From: CAYUIS01 sp964444825
GTDB lineage: Bacteria; Chloroflexota; Anaerolineae; B4-G1
DNA: 64,000 nt
Direction of reading: 5' to 3'
NCBI GenBank assembly: GCA_964444825.1
Contig: CAYUIS010000004.1
Coordinates: 1-64,000, forward strand
The position numbers and the translations under genes are program-made. The notes below the pieces were generated by a model, which worked only from the letters and a program-made list of their open reading frames with translations, searched no databases and was not told where the DNA came from. How positions within the stretch are numbered: the first letter of the stretch is position 1; the number at the start of each line of letters is the position of its first letter. Below, piece by piece: positions 1 through 8,962 of this stretch.

Positions 1-431
1 TTTGCTCCCTTGGCCATCGTTTCCGAAAGCACCATCTCGTTCGTGTGCGGCCGGGGCAGATGTCCCTCCTTCAAGCGCAGGTCGAAGATGTCCAGCAGGG
101 CTTGCATGTCAGACTCGGACACGCCAAACAGGTGGCTGTCTCCGGTGATGGGAGGCCAGATCACGTTCACTCCCTTTTCCTGCATGACGTGTGCCACGTC
201 AGGATGGGATCGGATCTGCGAGACGATGCCCGAGTCCAGGGTAGGGCCAATGGCAGACACCAGGCTGACTCGAGTCGCATAACTCTCGGAGTAATACATG
301 TGCTCCAGGAAGGAATCCGGCAGGCGCACCATGATGCTAATCCCAAGCGTCATCAGGCTGACGAGGAGCAGAAGCAGCAACGTCTGCCACTTGTGACGGC
401 GGTAGTAGGTGAAGGGCGACAACGGATTCAT
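1..431 (-). CDS. ABC transporter permease P7, FtsX/MacB type (3' part beyond window edge)
   Basis: Only the first 143 codons lie inside the window. The protein starts MNPLSPFTYYRRHK, the N-terminal signature of the six complete permeases upstream, followed by a hydrophobic helix (about residues 16-36) and the start of an extracellular domain containing IVSQIRSHPDVAHVM, FGVSESDMQALL and RPHTNEMVLSE. These match the first extracellular domain of P1-P6. The ATG lies 2 nt after the TAA of the membrane-fusion protein gene, so the two are translationally coupled, but the ribosome binding site is weaker than inside the P1-P6 array. It is inferred to be the partner permease of that lipoprotein. The cognate ATPase may be the one at 16263-16952 or may lie beyond the edge. 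Confidence 0.88.
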   Translation of the reverse strand, partial: MNPLSPFTYYRRHKWQTLLLLLLVSLMTLGISIMVRLPDSFLEHMYYSESYATRVSLVSAIGPTLDSGIVSQIRSHPDVAHVMQEKGVNVIWPPITGDSHLFGVSESDMQALLDIFDLRLKEGHLPRPHTNEMVLSETMAKGA

Positions 432-433
432 CT

Positions 434-1675
434 TTACTCAGTCAGGATCTCCACCTGTGCGGTCATCCCCGCCTGCATGTTGAGGTCGGTGGGCTCCAGC
501 TCGATCATCAGTGTGTAGGTCGTGTCGCCTTGTTGCACTACGGCGACCGGCGAGATCGTGACCACGCGCCCGTGGAGCGTCTCGTCCCGAAAGGCATTCA
601 CGCGCACGCGGGCCTCCTGGCCCACCCGCACGCGGGCGATCTGCAACTCGCCCACGTTCTTGGTCTCGATGCGCCAGCGAGATACATCGAGCATCTCCAC
701 AACCGTTGCACCAGGCGCGGCCCACTCGCCCAAGCTGACCGGCACGGCCGAGACCACGCCGTCAAAGGGGGCCTCTAGGATCGCGCACTCCAGGTCTGCT
801 TGGGCTGCCGCCAGCGCCAGTTCCGCCGCCTCTACCTCCACTGTCGCTGCCTCTATCTCTTTCTGCGCGGTCTGCACGTCTAGCGGGTCCGCTCCCTCCA
901 GCAGCAGCTCCAGACCGTCCTGGGCCTCCTGGTACGAGTGCTCCGCCTGCTCCACCGCGTTCCGTGCATCCTGCAACTGCGCGTTCCCCTGCTGCCGGAT
1001 CCGCTCCAGGTTCAGCTTTGTATCATCCAGCCGCTTCTGCGCCTGGTCCACGAACCAATAGTCCGGTTCCTCCCCCGATTCGTACATCTCCAGCCGCGCC
1101 TCATACTTGTGCTGGACGTCCTCGTACACCCTCTCGGCGTCCTCCAGCGTCTCGTTCAGCAGCGTGCTGTTGAGCACCGCTGCGATGTCGAACTGGGCGG
1201 CTTTCAGCGCGGCGCCAGCCTGGTCCACGGCGTGCTCCGCCTGCCGGATGTCCGTCTCGTCCGGGGGCTCCTGGAGTTGTCTCAGCTTTAACTCTACTTG
1301 GCTGAGGCCGACCTGGGCTCGGTGGAGGTCGAGTTCTGCCTGGCCTATCGCCTGCTCCAGATCGGTCGTGTCCAGGCGGGCCAGCGTCTGCCCGGCTCGC
1401 ACGCCCCCGCCAATCTCGACTGCGACCATCTCAATGAAGCCTCCTACACCAAAGCTCAGTCTAACCTGCTGAGCGGGCAGCAGCACGCCGTTGGCGGTGA
1501 TGCTACCAGAGGTCGATCCGGACATTGGATCGTTGTGGTCAGGCGCGCTGGTAGGTACAGGTGTGCTGATCCCATCTTTTCCACAGCCTGCCAGACAGAG
1601 ACAAAAGACCAGCCCTCCCATCAGCAGCAGCTTTCCTATATTCCCACTTCCTTTGAACAAGATTCCTAGTCTCAT
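434..1675 (-). CDS. HlyD/MacA-family membrane-fusion (periplasmic adaptor) lipoprotein
   Basis: A 413-aa adaptor subunit of an ABC exporter. A hydrophobic signal segment ends in a lipobox (LCLAGC, Cys about residue 31), so a lipid-anchored outer-surface protein is expected. A short biotinyl-lipoyl-like half (GVGGFIEMVAVEIGGGVRAG) is followed by a long Ala/Glu/Gln-rich coiled-coil hairpin (about residues 105-295), the second lipoyl half (LEAPFDGVVSAV) and a beta-barrel region ending in GMTAQVEILTE. This is the MacA/HlyD order. The ATG is preceded by GGGAG at good spacing and by its own promoter, so it heads a unit with P7. If the host is monoderm, the adaptor has no outer-membrane channel to meet. 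No TolC-like gene is present. Confidence 0.93.
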   Translation of the reverse strand: MRLGILFKGSGNIGKLLLMGGLVFCLCLAGCGKDGISTPVPTSAPDHNDPMSGSTSGSITANGVLLPAQQVRLSFGVGGFIEMVAVEIGGGVRAGQTLARLDTTDLEQAIGQAELDLHRAQVGLSQVELKLRQLQEPPDETDIRQAEHAVDQAGAALKAAQFDIAAVLNSTLLNETLEDAERVYEDVQHKYEARLEMYESGEEPDYWFVDQAQKRLDDTKLNLERIRQQGNAQLQDARNAVEQAEHSYQEAQDGLELLLEGADPLDVQTAQKEIEAATVEVEAAELALAAAQADLECAILEAPFDGVVSAVPVSLGEWAAPGATVVEMLDVSRWRIETKNVGELQIARVRVGQEARVRVNAFRDETLHGRVVTISPVAVVQQGDTTYTLMIELEPTDLNMQAGMTAQVEILTE

Positions 1676-1698
1676 GTATTATCTCCCGTTTTGCCTCT

Positions 1699-1727
1699 AT
1701 GATACCAGTCGGGGCTGGGATTTTCCA
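1699..1727 (-). promoter_or_regulatory. Promoter A of the adaptor/P7 unit (TGGAAA-N17-TATCAT)
   Basis: On the minus strand TGGAAA (1722-1727) and TATCAT (1699-1704) are separated by exactly 17 nt, giving a leader of about 15-20 nt before the adaptor ATG. The same arrangement occurs at 17280-17308 in front of the ATPase/P1-P6 operon, within about 100 bp of clearly homologous DNA. The -35 is a weak match, as expected for an activated promoter. It is inferred from the motif and its conservation between the two copies. Confidence 0.62.
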
Positions 1728-1773
1728 TAGGCACACGTCACGCTGTGCTTGTTATCGCCATCACATCCTACCG

Positions 1774-1784
1774 TGACACTGTCA
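1774..1784. promoter_or_regulatory. Palindrome TGACAcTGTCA upstream of promoter A (candidate operator)
   Basis: A perfect 5+1+5 inverted repeat. It begins 47 bp upstream of the -35 of promoter A, the same distance as its copy at 17354-17366 relative to promoter B. Its position fits an activator site, and the most likely binder is the NarL-type regulator at 17457-18083. It lies between the end of P6 and promoter A. Confidence 0.5.
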
Positions 1785-1792
1785 TATCTACA

Positions 1793-4138
1793 TCATCTTC
1801 TCTCGATAACTGCCACGGGGTCCAGCCTGTGCAGCATCCGCGCGATGGTGCCGGCGCTGGCCAGAGCGACGGCCAGCGGCACGGGCGTCGTCAACAGCCA
1901 GGGAGTAAGGTTGAAAAAGTCCAGGGGCAGGCCGCGAGGTGCGTAGACGAGATTCTGCATGCCGACCAGCCCGACTCCACATATCACAGCGCCAGCAAAC
2001 CAGGCTATGCTGACTATACTACCGGTCTCTGCCATCGTGCGCAGCACGAGCCACCGGCGGCTGCGCCCCATGGCGTTCAGGACGCCAAACTCCTCTCGAC
2101 GCTGGGTGAAAAAGATGTGGTTCAACGTGGCCAGGGCCACCGCGGCCACGGCAGCAATCATACATTCAAGCAGGGCAAAAGTGACGGCGAGAGACGTCGT
2201 CGCTTCCCTGTACTCGCGCTCTTCCAGATTGTAGATGATGACGCGAGCTCGTGCCGGGTCCACGCTCTCCTCCAACCATCGATCCAGCGCTGGCTTTTGC
2301 CCCTGGCGCGGGATGATCAGCAAGTGTGGGTTTCGAGATGAGGTGAGTTCGTGGCTGCGCAGATACTCGTAAGAAGCAAATCCCACCCACGGGCGGTCGG
2401 GGGAGAGGATTCCTGTGATGATCATCTCGGTGGGGAGGTTGTCGGTAATGAGCGCATCGCCGGTGTCGGTATTCCCTCCTATTACGTCGCCCACGTGTAG
2501 GTCACGGTTGGTGGCGATGGCCGCCGACAGCACGATCTCGTTGGTGCGAGGTCGAGGTAGGTGGCCTTTTTGCACCTGTACGTCGAACAAGTCCAGGAGA
2601 ATAGGTAGATCGGTTTCGGAAACGCCATAGATTCTGACGTCGATCCCGCCGCCTGGAGGGATGATCATCTGCATGCCAAGCGGAATGGCCGGGATGATCT
2701 GTTCCACCGCTTGGTGGCTCCCGACTTGGCCCACGACGCCGGGATCGAGCTCAACTTGGGATGAAGCGACTACGCTGACGTGTTGCAGATAGTCCAGGTA
2801 TGGCAGCATAGCATCTGTCATGGCCGACAGCAGAAACACCGGAAAGGTGATGCCCACTATCATGAGCGCGGTGCTGAGGATCATCAGCACCGCGCGCCGC
2901 CGGTGGCGCTGGTAAAAGGTGAGGGATGATAGCGGCTTGACCGACGAGCCTTTCACTGCCCGGTGTCCTTTTGGCTCTTCGCTCAGTTTGCCCTGCTCGA
3001 CGATGGCAACGGCGTCCAACCGGGCAAAGATGCGCCTGATATTCATAAACGTCAGGGCGATGGTGATCAGGGGGATGGGTAGCACAAAGCAGAAAGGTGC
3101 CAGGTTGAGCAGATTCAGTTCCATGCCCAGGTTGTAGAAAAGGCTGTTCTTGAGCCATCCCATAGCCGCGAGAGCGATCCCCAACCCAACCAGGTATCCG
3201 AACCCGGCCATGGCTGACGTCTCCAGAGTCAGGCGGCGGGTCAGATGCTTTTTCGTGCGCCCCAGGGCGTGCAGCAGGCCGAATTCGCTCAGTCGCCTGG
3301 CCAGGGCGATCCGGTTGATGACGCCGATGACAAAGGCTACGGCGACGGCCACTATGCTGTTGACGGCGCCGAAAATGACGTATACTGCGACGTGTGCCAT
3401 CTTCAAGAACTCCATAAGCATGGCGAACGTCTCCACCTCGGTGTATTTGGATCTGACCGCCGTTTCCAAAAAGTCGTCCACGGCGGCTTTGCGTCCTCCC
3501 TTGGCAATGACGAGTAGGCTGGTCGCGCGGGGGGCGTACAGCTCGTGGCCGTCTAGATACTCGGCTGAGACAAAGCCCAGACGCACGCTTGGTCCTGGAC
3601 TAGCCTGTGGATCGCCTTCCAGGATACCTACCAGCACCAGAGGCGCGGAAACGAGCTCATAGTAATCCTGGTCGATCGCGCGCCCGATCTCGCTGCCAAG
3701 CTCCAGGTTCAACACGCGGGCGATCTCTTCAGAGAGCACAATCTCGTTGGTGCGCGGCTCGAACATGCGCCCTTCTTTTAGCCGTGCGCTGCAGTGTTGC
3801 ATGATGTACTCTGCGTCTTCCGGTGAGACGCCCAACAACCGTTGCGAATCTGTCCCGAGCAGGGAGGGCAAGGTAATCCCTAGCCCGTTGTCTGGAATCG
3901 CGCGCGCTACGTCCGGGTGGGTCTGGATTTGCGAGACTATGGCCGGATCGAGCGCAGTTCTGGCGGGAACCACTCGGCTGAGCCTGGTCAAGTAGCTGAC
4001 GTTGGCGCGCAAGGGGATGGTATCGAGCACAGCGACGAGGACAAACAACCCTACCGTGGCCAGGCTGATGAGGGCGATCTGCAGCAGTGCGCTCCGCTTG
4101 TGGCGACGGTAGTAGGTGAAAGGTGATAATGGATTCAT
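1793..4138 (-). CDS. ABC transporter permease P6, duplicated FtsX/MacB type
   Basis: 781 aa, last of the six-permease array. It belongs to the same subgroup as P1 and P2 by the opening of its first extracellular domain (RLSRVVPARTALDPAIVSQI, HPDVARAIPDNGL). The first half ends LDAVAIVEQGKLSEE and the second half restarts KPLSSLTFYQRHRRRAVL. The ATG lies 2 nt after the TAG of P5, whose last codons (GAG AGG AAA TAG) supply the ribosome binding site. The protein ends DPVAVIERR then TGA. No coupled gene follows: the next 117 bp are the regulatory block of the adaptor unit. Confidence 0.93.
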   Translation of the reverse strand: MNPLSPFTYYRRHKRSALLQIALISLATVGLFVLVAVLDTIPLRANVSYLTRLSRVVPARTALDPAIVSQIQTHPDVARAIPDNGLGITLPSLLGTDSQRLLGVSPEDAEYIMQHCSARLKEGRMFEPRTNEIVLSEEIARVLNLELGSEIGRAIDQDYYELVSAPLVLVGILEGDPQASPGPSVRLGFVSAEYLDGHELYAPRATSLLVIAKGGRKAAVDDFLETAVRSKYTEVETFAMLMEFLKMAHVAVYVIFGAVNSIVAVAVAFVIGVINRIALARRLSEFGLLHALGRTKKHLTRRLTLETSAMAGFGYLVGLGIALAAMGWLKNSLFYNLGMELNLLNLAPFCFVLPIPLITIALTFMNIRRIFARLDAVAIVEQGKLSEEPKGHRAVKGSSVKPLSSLTFYQRHRRRAVLMILSTALMIVGITFPVFLLSAMTDAMLPYLDYLQHVSVVASSQVELDPGVVGQVGSHQAVEQIIPAIPLGMQMIIPPGGGIDVRIYGVSETDLPILLDLFDVQVQKGHLPRPRTNEIVLSAAIATNRDLHVGDVIGGNTDTGDALITDNLPTEMIITGILSPDRPWVGFASYEYLRSHELTSSRNPHLLIIPRQGQKPALDRWLEESVDPARARVIIYNLEEREYREATTSLAVTFALLECMIAAVAAVALATLNHIFFTQRREEFGVLNAMGRSRRWLVLRTMAETGSIVSIAWFAGAVICGVGLVGMQNLVYAPRGLPLDFFNLTPWLLTTPVPLAVALASAGTIARMLHRLDPVAVIERR

Positions 4139-4140
4139 CT

Positions 4141-6549
4141 CTATTTCCTCTCGATAATGGACACGGGATCAAGTTTGGACAGCGTCCGGGCGATCGTGCC
4201 AGTGCTGGCGGCCACGACGGCCAGCGGGATGGGGAACGTGAACAGCCACGGTCTGATGTTGAGTAAATCCAGTCTGCTGCCCATGCCCACACAGACGTTG
4301 CTTTGGTAGAACAGGAAAGCCACACAGAGAGCAGCTCCCACCAACCAGGCCACACTTACAACGCCCACGCTCTCGCGCAGGGTGCGCGTGAGCAACCGGG
4401 TGCGGCTGTGGCCTACTGCGTATAGAATCCCAAACTCGTCTCGGCGTTGTGTAAAAAAGATCGTGTTCAGGATGGACAGCCCAATGATGGCGACGGTGAC
4501 GATAAAGGCCTCAGTGAGAACCATAATCTGCAGTCCGTCTCGCTCGCCCTCCCGATGGGTCTGATAGTTTTTACGGAAGGTCGTTACAGATACACGCGGG
4601 GAGGCGATGCTTTCCTCCAGCCACGCTTCCACCTCGGGTTCGCGTCCCTCAACCGGTAGGACCAGCGCGTGCGTGGGCACAGCGGCGTAGCGTTCGTGAG
4701 CCTCCACGTACTCGTACGAAGCGAATCCGGCCCATTGAGAGGCAGGGGGGATGTCGTATCCCTCTCGTTCCGCAAGTGCGGGTTTGTCCGACTTGAGCAG
4801 GCCTACGACGCGCATCTCTGTGGGCATACCGTCCCGCTCGTTGACTGGCTTGCCGACCGCATCGCCCACGCCGAGCCTGCGGTTGTGGGCCAGCCCGCTG
4901 GTCAGGATGACCTGGTTGGACTGTGGTTGGGTCAACTCCCCGGCGCTCAGGCACAGGTCATACGCATCCAAAAGGATCTGCAGATCCCCTTCGCGCACGG
5001 CGTAAATGGTCATCGGCAGCTCGCCCAGCGTGGGAATATCGACCACCATGCTCAGGGGTTTGACGGGGACCACGTGGGCGACGTCTGGATGGACCCTGAT
5101 CTGGGCGAGAACGTCGGCGCCCACGGCGCGATACATATTACCCGGCGAGACAATGCTTGCCTGGCCTGTGTAACTGAGGATGTATGGCATCATTGCATCG
5201 GTGGACGTACTGATGACGAATGCCGGCAGGGCCACGCTAAAAACCATCAACCCAACCGCCACGACCAGCATAAGACCCCGGCGGCGGTGGCGTAGATAGA
5301 ACAGCCGTGACGACAGAGGGCTAGATGACGAATTCCCTACCTCTTGCTGTTTGTCCTTTGCCTCTTCCATACTGAGCTTGCCGCGTTCGATGATAGTCAC
5401 AGGGTCCAGGCGCTTGAGCAGGTGGTTGACGCTCACATTGACCCAAACGATGACAAGGAGCGGGGTTGGAAGCGTGAACAGGAGCGGTGTAAGGTCTGCC
5501 AGGTCGATGGCCGACCCTCTGACCGCGAAAAAGGTGGAATTGAGCAGTGCGGAAAACGTGTATCCTCCCAGTAGCCCCATTCCCCACCCGGCACAGGCAA
5601 TCGCGGCGATCTCGATCGCCAGGCGACGAACGAGGCGGCGTTTCTCATACCCCACGGCGTGGAGCAGGCCGAATTCGGATAATCGGTGCGTGACTGCAAT
5701 TCGATTGATCATCCCTACGACCAACGCGGCTGCCGCGGCCACGAGGACGTCCGCAAAGCCGTACATAACATTGAAGGAGTGTTGGAACGTCTGCATCGCT
5801 TGCGTCTCGCCTTCGTACGTTTCCAGAAGCACGGACGTTGATTCACCGCTCTTTTCGATGATGCTGAGTGCAAAGTCGTTCACAGCCGTCCTGCTCCCCT
5901 GGCGGGGGATGACGAGTAAGTTGGACAAGCGCGGCTGGTATAACTCGTGACTGTCGAGGTATTCGTACGATACAAAGCCTGCCCGAACCTCTGGCCCGGC
6001 GGCTGAGGGAACGCTCTCCAAAATGCCTACCAGCGTCAACTCTGTCAAGATGGTCGGGTAGTGATCCTCGTCGGTCTCGTGGCTGACGGAATCACCGATC
6101 TGCAGGCCCAGTGTGCGGACGAGCTGTTCGGAGAGGATGATCTCGGCTGCCCGTGGCTCGACCAAGCGGCCCGTTTTCAGCCGTAGGTCACAGGCGTCGA
6201 TCACCACCGGCAAGTTGGCCTCGGTCACGCCCAGTATTGGGAACTCGGAGACCCCGATCACTGCCGGAGCGTTGGCCTGCAGGCCGTTTTCGGAAAAGAC
6301 ATAGTCGACGCCCTCGTGCGCTCGAATCTGATTGGCGATAGCCGCGATAGTCGAGTCCGACGTCCCGCCGAACGATAACCGGCTCATCCTGGTCAGGTAA
6401 CGAACAGAATGGTAGTAAGTCTCCCCTATGACGTTCGTCAGGCTATACATCATATGAACGCCTAGCGTCAACGCGGCGATCAGTCCCACCAACAGCAGCG
6501 CCCGGCGCTTGTGGCGGCGATAGTAGGTGAAAGGCGAGAGTGGATTCAT
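4141..6549 (-). CDS. ABC transporter permease P5, duplicated FtsX/MacB type
   Basis: 802 aa from the chosen ATG at 6549. An in-frame ATG 21 nt upstream exists but overlaps the AGGAGA ribosome binding site formed by the end of P4, so the MNPLSPFTYYRRHKRR start is preferred. It forms a subgroup with P3: both share YLTRMSR in the first extracellular domain, a PALAEREGY insertion in the second, and an AVPTHAL...PVEGRE segment. It ends DPVSIIERK, the only unit with a terminal Lys. As an integral membrane subunit it should pair with the single ATPase of the operon. The substrate is unknown. Confidence 0.93.
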   Translation of the reverse strand: MNPLSPFTYYRRHKRRALLLVGLIAALTLGVHMMYSLTNVIGETYYHSVRYLTRMSRLSFGGTSDSTIAAIANQIRAHEGVDYVFSENGLQANAPAVIGVSEFPILGVTEANLPVVIDACDLRLKTGRLVEPRAAEIILSEQLVRTLGLQIGDSVSHETDEDHYPTILTELTLVGILESVPSAAGPEVRAGFVSYEYLDSHELYQPRLSNLLVIPRQGSRTAVNDFALSIIEKSGESTSVLLETYEGETQAMQTFQHSFNVMYGFADVLVAAAAALVVGMINRIAVTHRLSEFGLLHAVGYEKRRLVRRLAIEIAAIACAGWGMGLLGGYTFSALLNSTFFAVRGSAIDLADLTPLLFTLPTPLLVIVWVNVSVNHLLKRLDPVTIIERGKLSMEEAKDKQQEVGNSSSSPLSSRLFYLRHRRRGLMLVVAVGLMVFSVALPAFVISTSTDAMMPYILSYTGQASIVSPGNMYRAVGADVLAQIRVHPDVAHVVPVKPLSMVVDIPTLGELPMTIYAVREGDLQILLDAYDLCLSAGELTQPQSNQVILTSGLAHNRRLGVGDAVGKPVNERDGMPTEMRVVGLLKSDKPALAEREGYDIPPASQWAGFASYEYVEAHERYAAVPTHALVLPVEGREPEVEAWLEESIASPRVSVTTFRKNYQTHREGERDGLQIMVLTEAFIVTVAIIGLSILNTIFFTQRRDEFGILYAVGHSRTRLLTRTLRESVGVVSVAWLVGAALCVAFLFYQSNVCVGMGSRLDLLNIRPWLFTFPIPLAVVAASTGTIARTLSKLDPVSIIERK

Positions 6550-6556
6550 TCCGTGC

Positions 6557-8956
6557 TTATCTCCTCTCAATGATCGCCACCGGGTCGAGTCGTGAGAGCG
6601 CCCAGGCCACGGCGCCGGCGCTGACCACGAACACCGCCACGGGTATCGGCAGTGTGAACAACCAAGGGGTGAGATTAAAAAAGTTGAGCCTCATGCCGGC
6701 CGGGGCGTATAGGCCATATTGCAGGTAGGCCAGGATGATGGCGCATCCGAGCAGCCCGAACAGCCAGGCCACGCCGGTGGTAAAGAGGTTCTCGCGCGCA
6801 ACGCGCCACACCAATTGCAGCCGGCCAAAACCCAGCGCGTTCAACACGCCAAACTCGGCCTGCCGCTGCGTGACAAAGATATAGTTGAGACCTGCCAGGG
6901 CCAGGGCCGCCACCAGGGCAATGATGCTTTGCATCAGCGAAAAGGTAAACAACGCGGTGTTCATCGCTTCCTGAAACCAGGTCTGCTGCTTGCCATAGGT
7001 GAGCACGAAACGCCGCTCTCGGGCGATTTGACTCTCCAGCCAGGCGTCGAGGGCCGCCTTTTGCCCGGCCTTGGGCACGACGATGAGGGAGAGATCGGTT
7101 CTCCAGTCACTCTGGTAGCTGTCGATGAACTCTATAGACATAAAGCTCAACCAGACGTCCTCGGCTGGATCCTCGGCTCGGGCAAAGATGCCCGAAACCA
7201 CCAGCTCGGAGGGCAGTGTGGGTGCGTTTGGGTAGATGGGAAAGTCCCGATTGCCGATCACGTCGCCCACCTGGAGGTCCCGGTTTTTGGCGGCGGTCCA
7301 GGGAATGACGATTTCGTTGGTGTTGGGGCGCGGCAGGCGGCCTTCATCTAGCGCCAGACTGTAGAGCTCTATCAGGTAAGCCATATCCTCCGCCGTGACG
7401 CCATAGGTCTCGAGGGGCGAGTCGTCCCGTATGAGCGGCGTGGCGAGTCCCAGAGGTGAAACGATGGCGACGGGAATCGCCCGCTCCACCGCCGGGTGGG
7501 CGCGGATCTGGGCCATCTCCGCCGCCTCCAGCGGCAGGCCCTTGGGAGAGACCCTGCTCGTCCGATTCAGGTTGGCGAGCACCGGCAGCGCACCATCCCA
7601 GACGGATCCGATGACAAAGACGAGTCCCGCTGTGCCCACAATCATCAGGGCCATCGCACCGATGAGCGTCGCTGCCCGGCGCGAATGCCGCTGGTAAAAG
7701 GTCGCCGTTGCCAGCGGGCGGGGCAGCGTCTTGGCCCGGACGCGGTCTGTCCGGCCGGATCGCGGGCGACCAGACCGCGCCTCTTCCAGGCTCAACTCGC
7801 CCCGCTCGACGATCGTCACGGCGTCCAAACGACTCAGGGCGCGGATGGCGGTGAGAAGCGTAAAGCCAATCACCACCAGTGGCATGGGCGCTACAAACAG
7901 GAGCGCCGTTATCTGAAGCGGGTTGAAAGCAAAGCCTTGGGGCGCGTAGACGGCCGCGCTCAGGGCGGCCATTCCGCCCCACGACGCCAGGATGCCCAAC
8001 ACCCAGCCGGCGAGTGCCAGCCCGGCCGTTTCCAGCGTCAGGCGGCGCGCCAACCAGCCTTTGCTCCGGCCAACGGCGTGCAGGGTGCCGAACTCGGGCA
8101 GTCGCCGCATGAAGGCAAGCTGATTGATCGCGCCGATGACCAGCGTGACGGCTGTCGTCACCAGCAGCATGATCGGGGAAAGAAGCGCATACAGGGTCGC
8201 CTGAGACCTCACCGCGGCTTGTTCCACGAGCTTGTGTGTATAGACATCGGTTCGGGAGCTGCGAATGGTCTGCCGGAGAAAGTCATCCACCGCCGCCTCA
8301 CGGCCTGGGCGGGCGATGACCAAGAGGCCGTAGCGGGCCAGGTCGCGATAGCGTTCGTGGCTATCCAGATATTCGTACGAAATAACCCCCAGCCGGACGT
8401 CGCCGGAGAGAATGCCCACCACCTGCAAGGGGCTGACGATATTGGCGTAATGGGCAAAGAATGCGTCCTCGTCGTCTTGTGTCTCGTCGAATGTATCGCC
8501 GATTTCCAGGTCCAGCGCCGTGGCGATTGCCTGAGAGAGCGCGACGCCGTTGGTGCGCGGCCGCGGCAGTTCGCCTTCGACAAGGGTGACGCCGCTCTGG
8601 GCCAGCACCGTGCCCACGTCCGCTTCCCGCAGGCCGAGCAGGCGAAAGTAAAAGCCGAGGCCCCCCACGTTTGGCACGGCGATCTCAACGTTGTTTTGCG
8701 GCAGCACCTGAGCCACGTCCGGGTGCGCGCGAATCTGGGCGGCGACAGCCGGGTCCGGCGGTAATCCCATATCCGGCTGCACCAGGCTGAAATTGCTCAG
8801 ATAGCGGTTAATGGTATAGTCGGGCGTGACAAAGGATTCCTGAAACAGGCCGGCGAGCAGGTAAAGGCCCATGACCGCCAGGGCCAACAAAACGATCAGC
8901 ATCAATGTCTGGCCTTTGTGGCGGCGGTAGTAGGTGAAGGGTGAGAGTGGGTTCAT
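6557..8956 (-). CDS. ABC transporter permease P4, duplicated FtsX/MacB type
   Basis: 799 aa. The most divergent complete unit: its first extracellular domain starts RYLSNFSLVQPDMGLPPDPA and lacks motifs typical of the P1/P2/P6 or P3/P5 subgroups, and its DNA appears richer in G+C than its neighbours. The inner duplication remains visible (SPFTYYRRHKGQTL at the start, RPLATATFYQRHSRRAATL in the middle, SRLDAVTIVERGELS and SRLDPVAIIERR at the half ends). The ATG is 6 nt after the TAG of P3, using GAGAGG from the P3 tail. It may handle a different ligand or partner from the other permeases, which is inference from divergence only. Confidence 0.92.
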   Translation of the reverse strand: MNPLSPFTYYRRHKGQTLMLIVLLALAVMGLYLLAGLFQESFVTPDYTINRYLSNFSLVQPDMGLPPDPAVAAQIRAHPDVAQVLPQNNVEIAVPNVGGLGFYFRLLGLREADVGTVLAQSGVTLVEGELPRPRTNGVALSQAIATALDLEIGDTFDETQDDEDAFFAHYANIVSPLQVVGILSGDVRLGVISYEYLDSHERYRDLARYGLLVIARPGREAAVDDFLRQTIRSSRTDVYTHKLVEQAAVRSQATLYALLSPIMLLVTTAVTLVIGAINQLAFMRRLPEFGTLHAVGRSKGWLARRLTLETAGLALAGWVLGILASWGGMAALSAAVYAPQGFAFNPLQITALLFVAPMPLVVIGFTLLTAIRALSRLDAVTIVERGELSLEEARSGRPRSGRTDRVRAKTLPRPLATATFYQRHSRRAATLIGAMALMIVGTAGLVFVIGSVWDGALPVLANLNRTSRVSPKGLPLEAAEMAQIRAHPAVERAIPVAIVSPLGLATPLIRDDSPLETYGVTAEDMAYLIELYSLALDEGRLPRPNTNEIVIPWTAAKNRDLQVGDVIGNRDFPIYPNAPTLPSELVVSGIFARAEDPAEDVWLSFMSIEFIDSYQSDWRTDLSLIVVPKAGQKAALDAWLESQIARERRFVLTYGKQQTWFQEAMNTALFTFSLMQSIIALVAALALAGLNYIFVTQRQAEFGVLNALGFGRLQLVWRVARENLFTTGVAWLFGLLGCAIILAYLQYGLYAPAGMRLNFFNLTPWLFTLPIPVAVFVVSAGAVAWALSRLDPVAIIERR

Positions 8957-8962
8957 TTCGAA

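Noticed and set aside
7496..8764. Long open frame (422 codons) on the + strand opposite P4
   Set aside because: It is antisense to a well-supported permease in G+C-rich DNA, low in hydrophobic order, rich in Arg/Gln/Gly/His, and has no ribosome binding site or family similarity.
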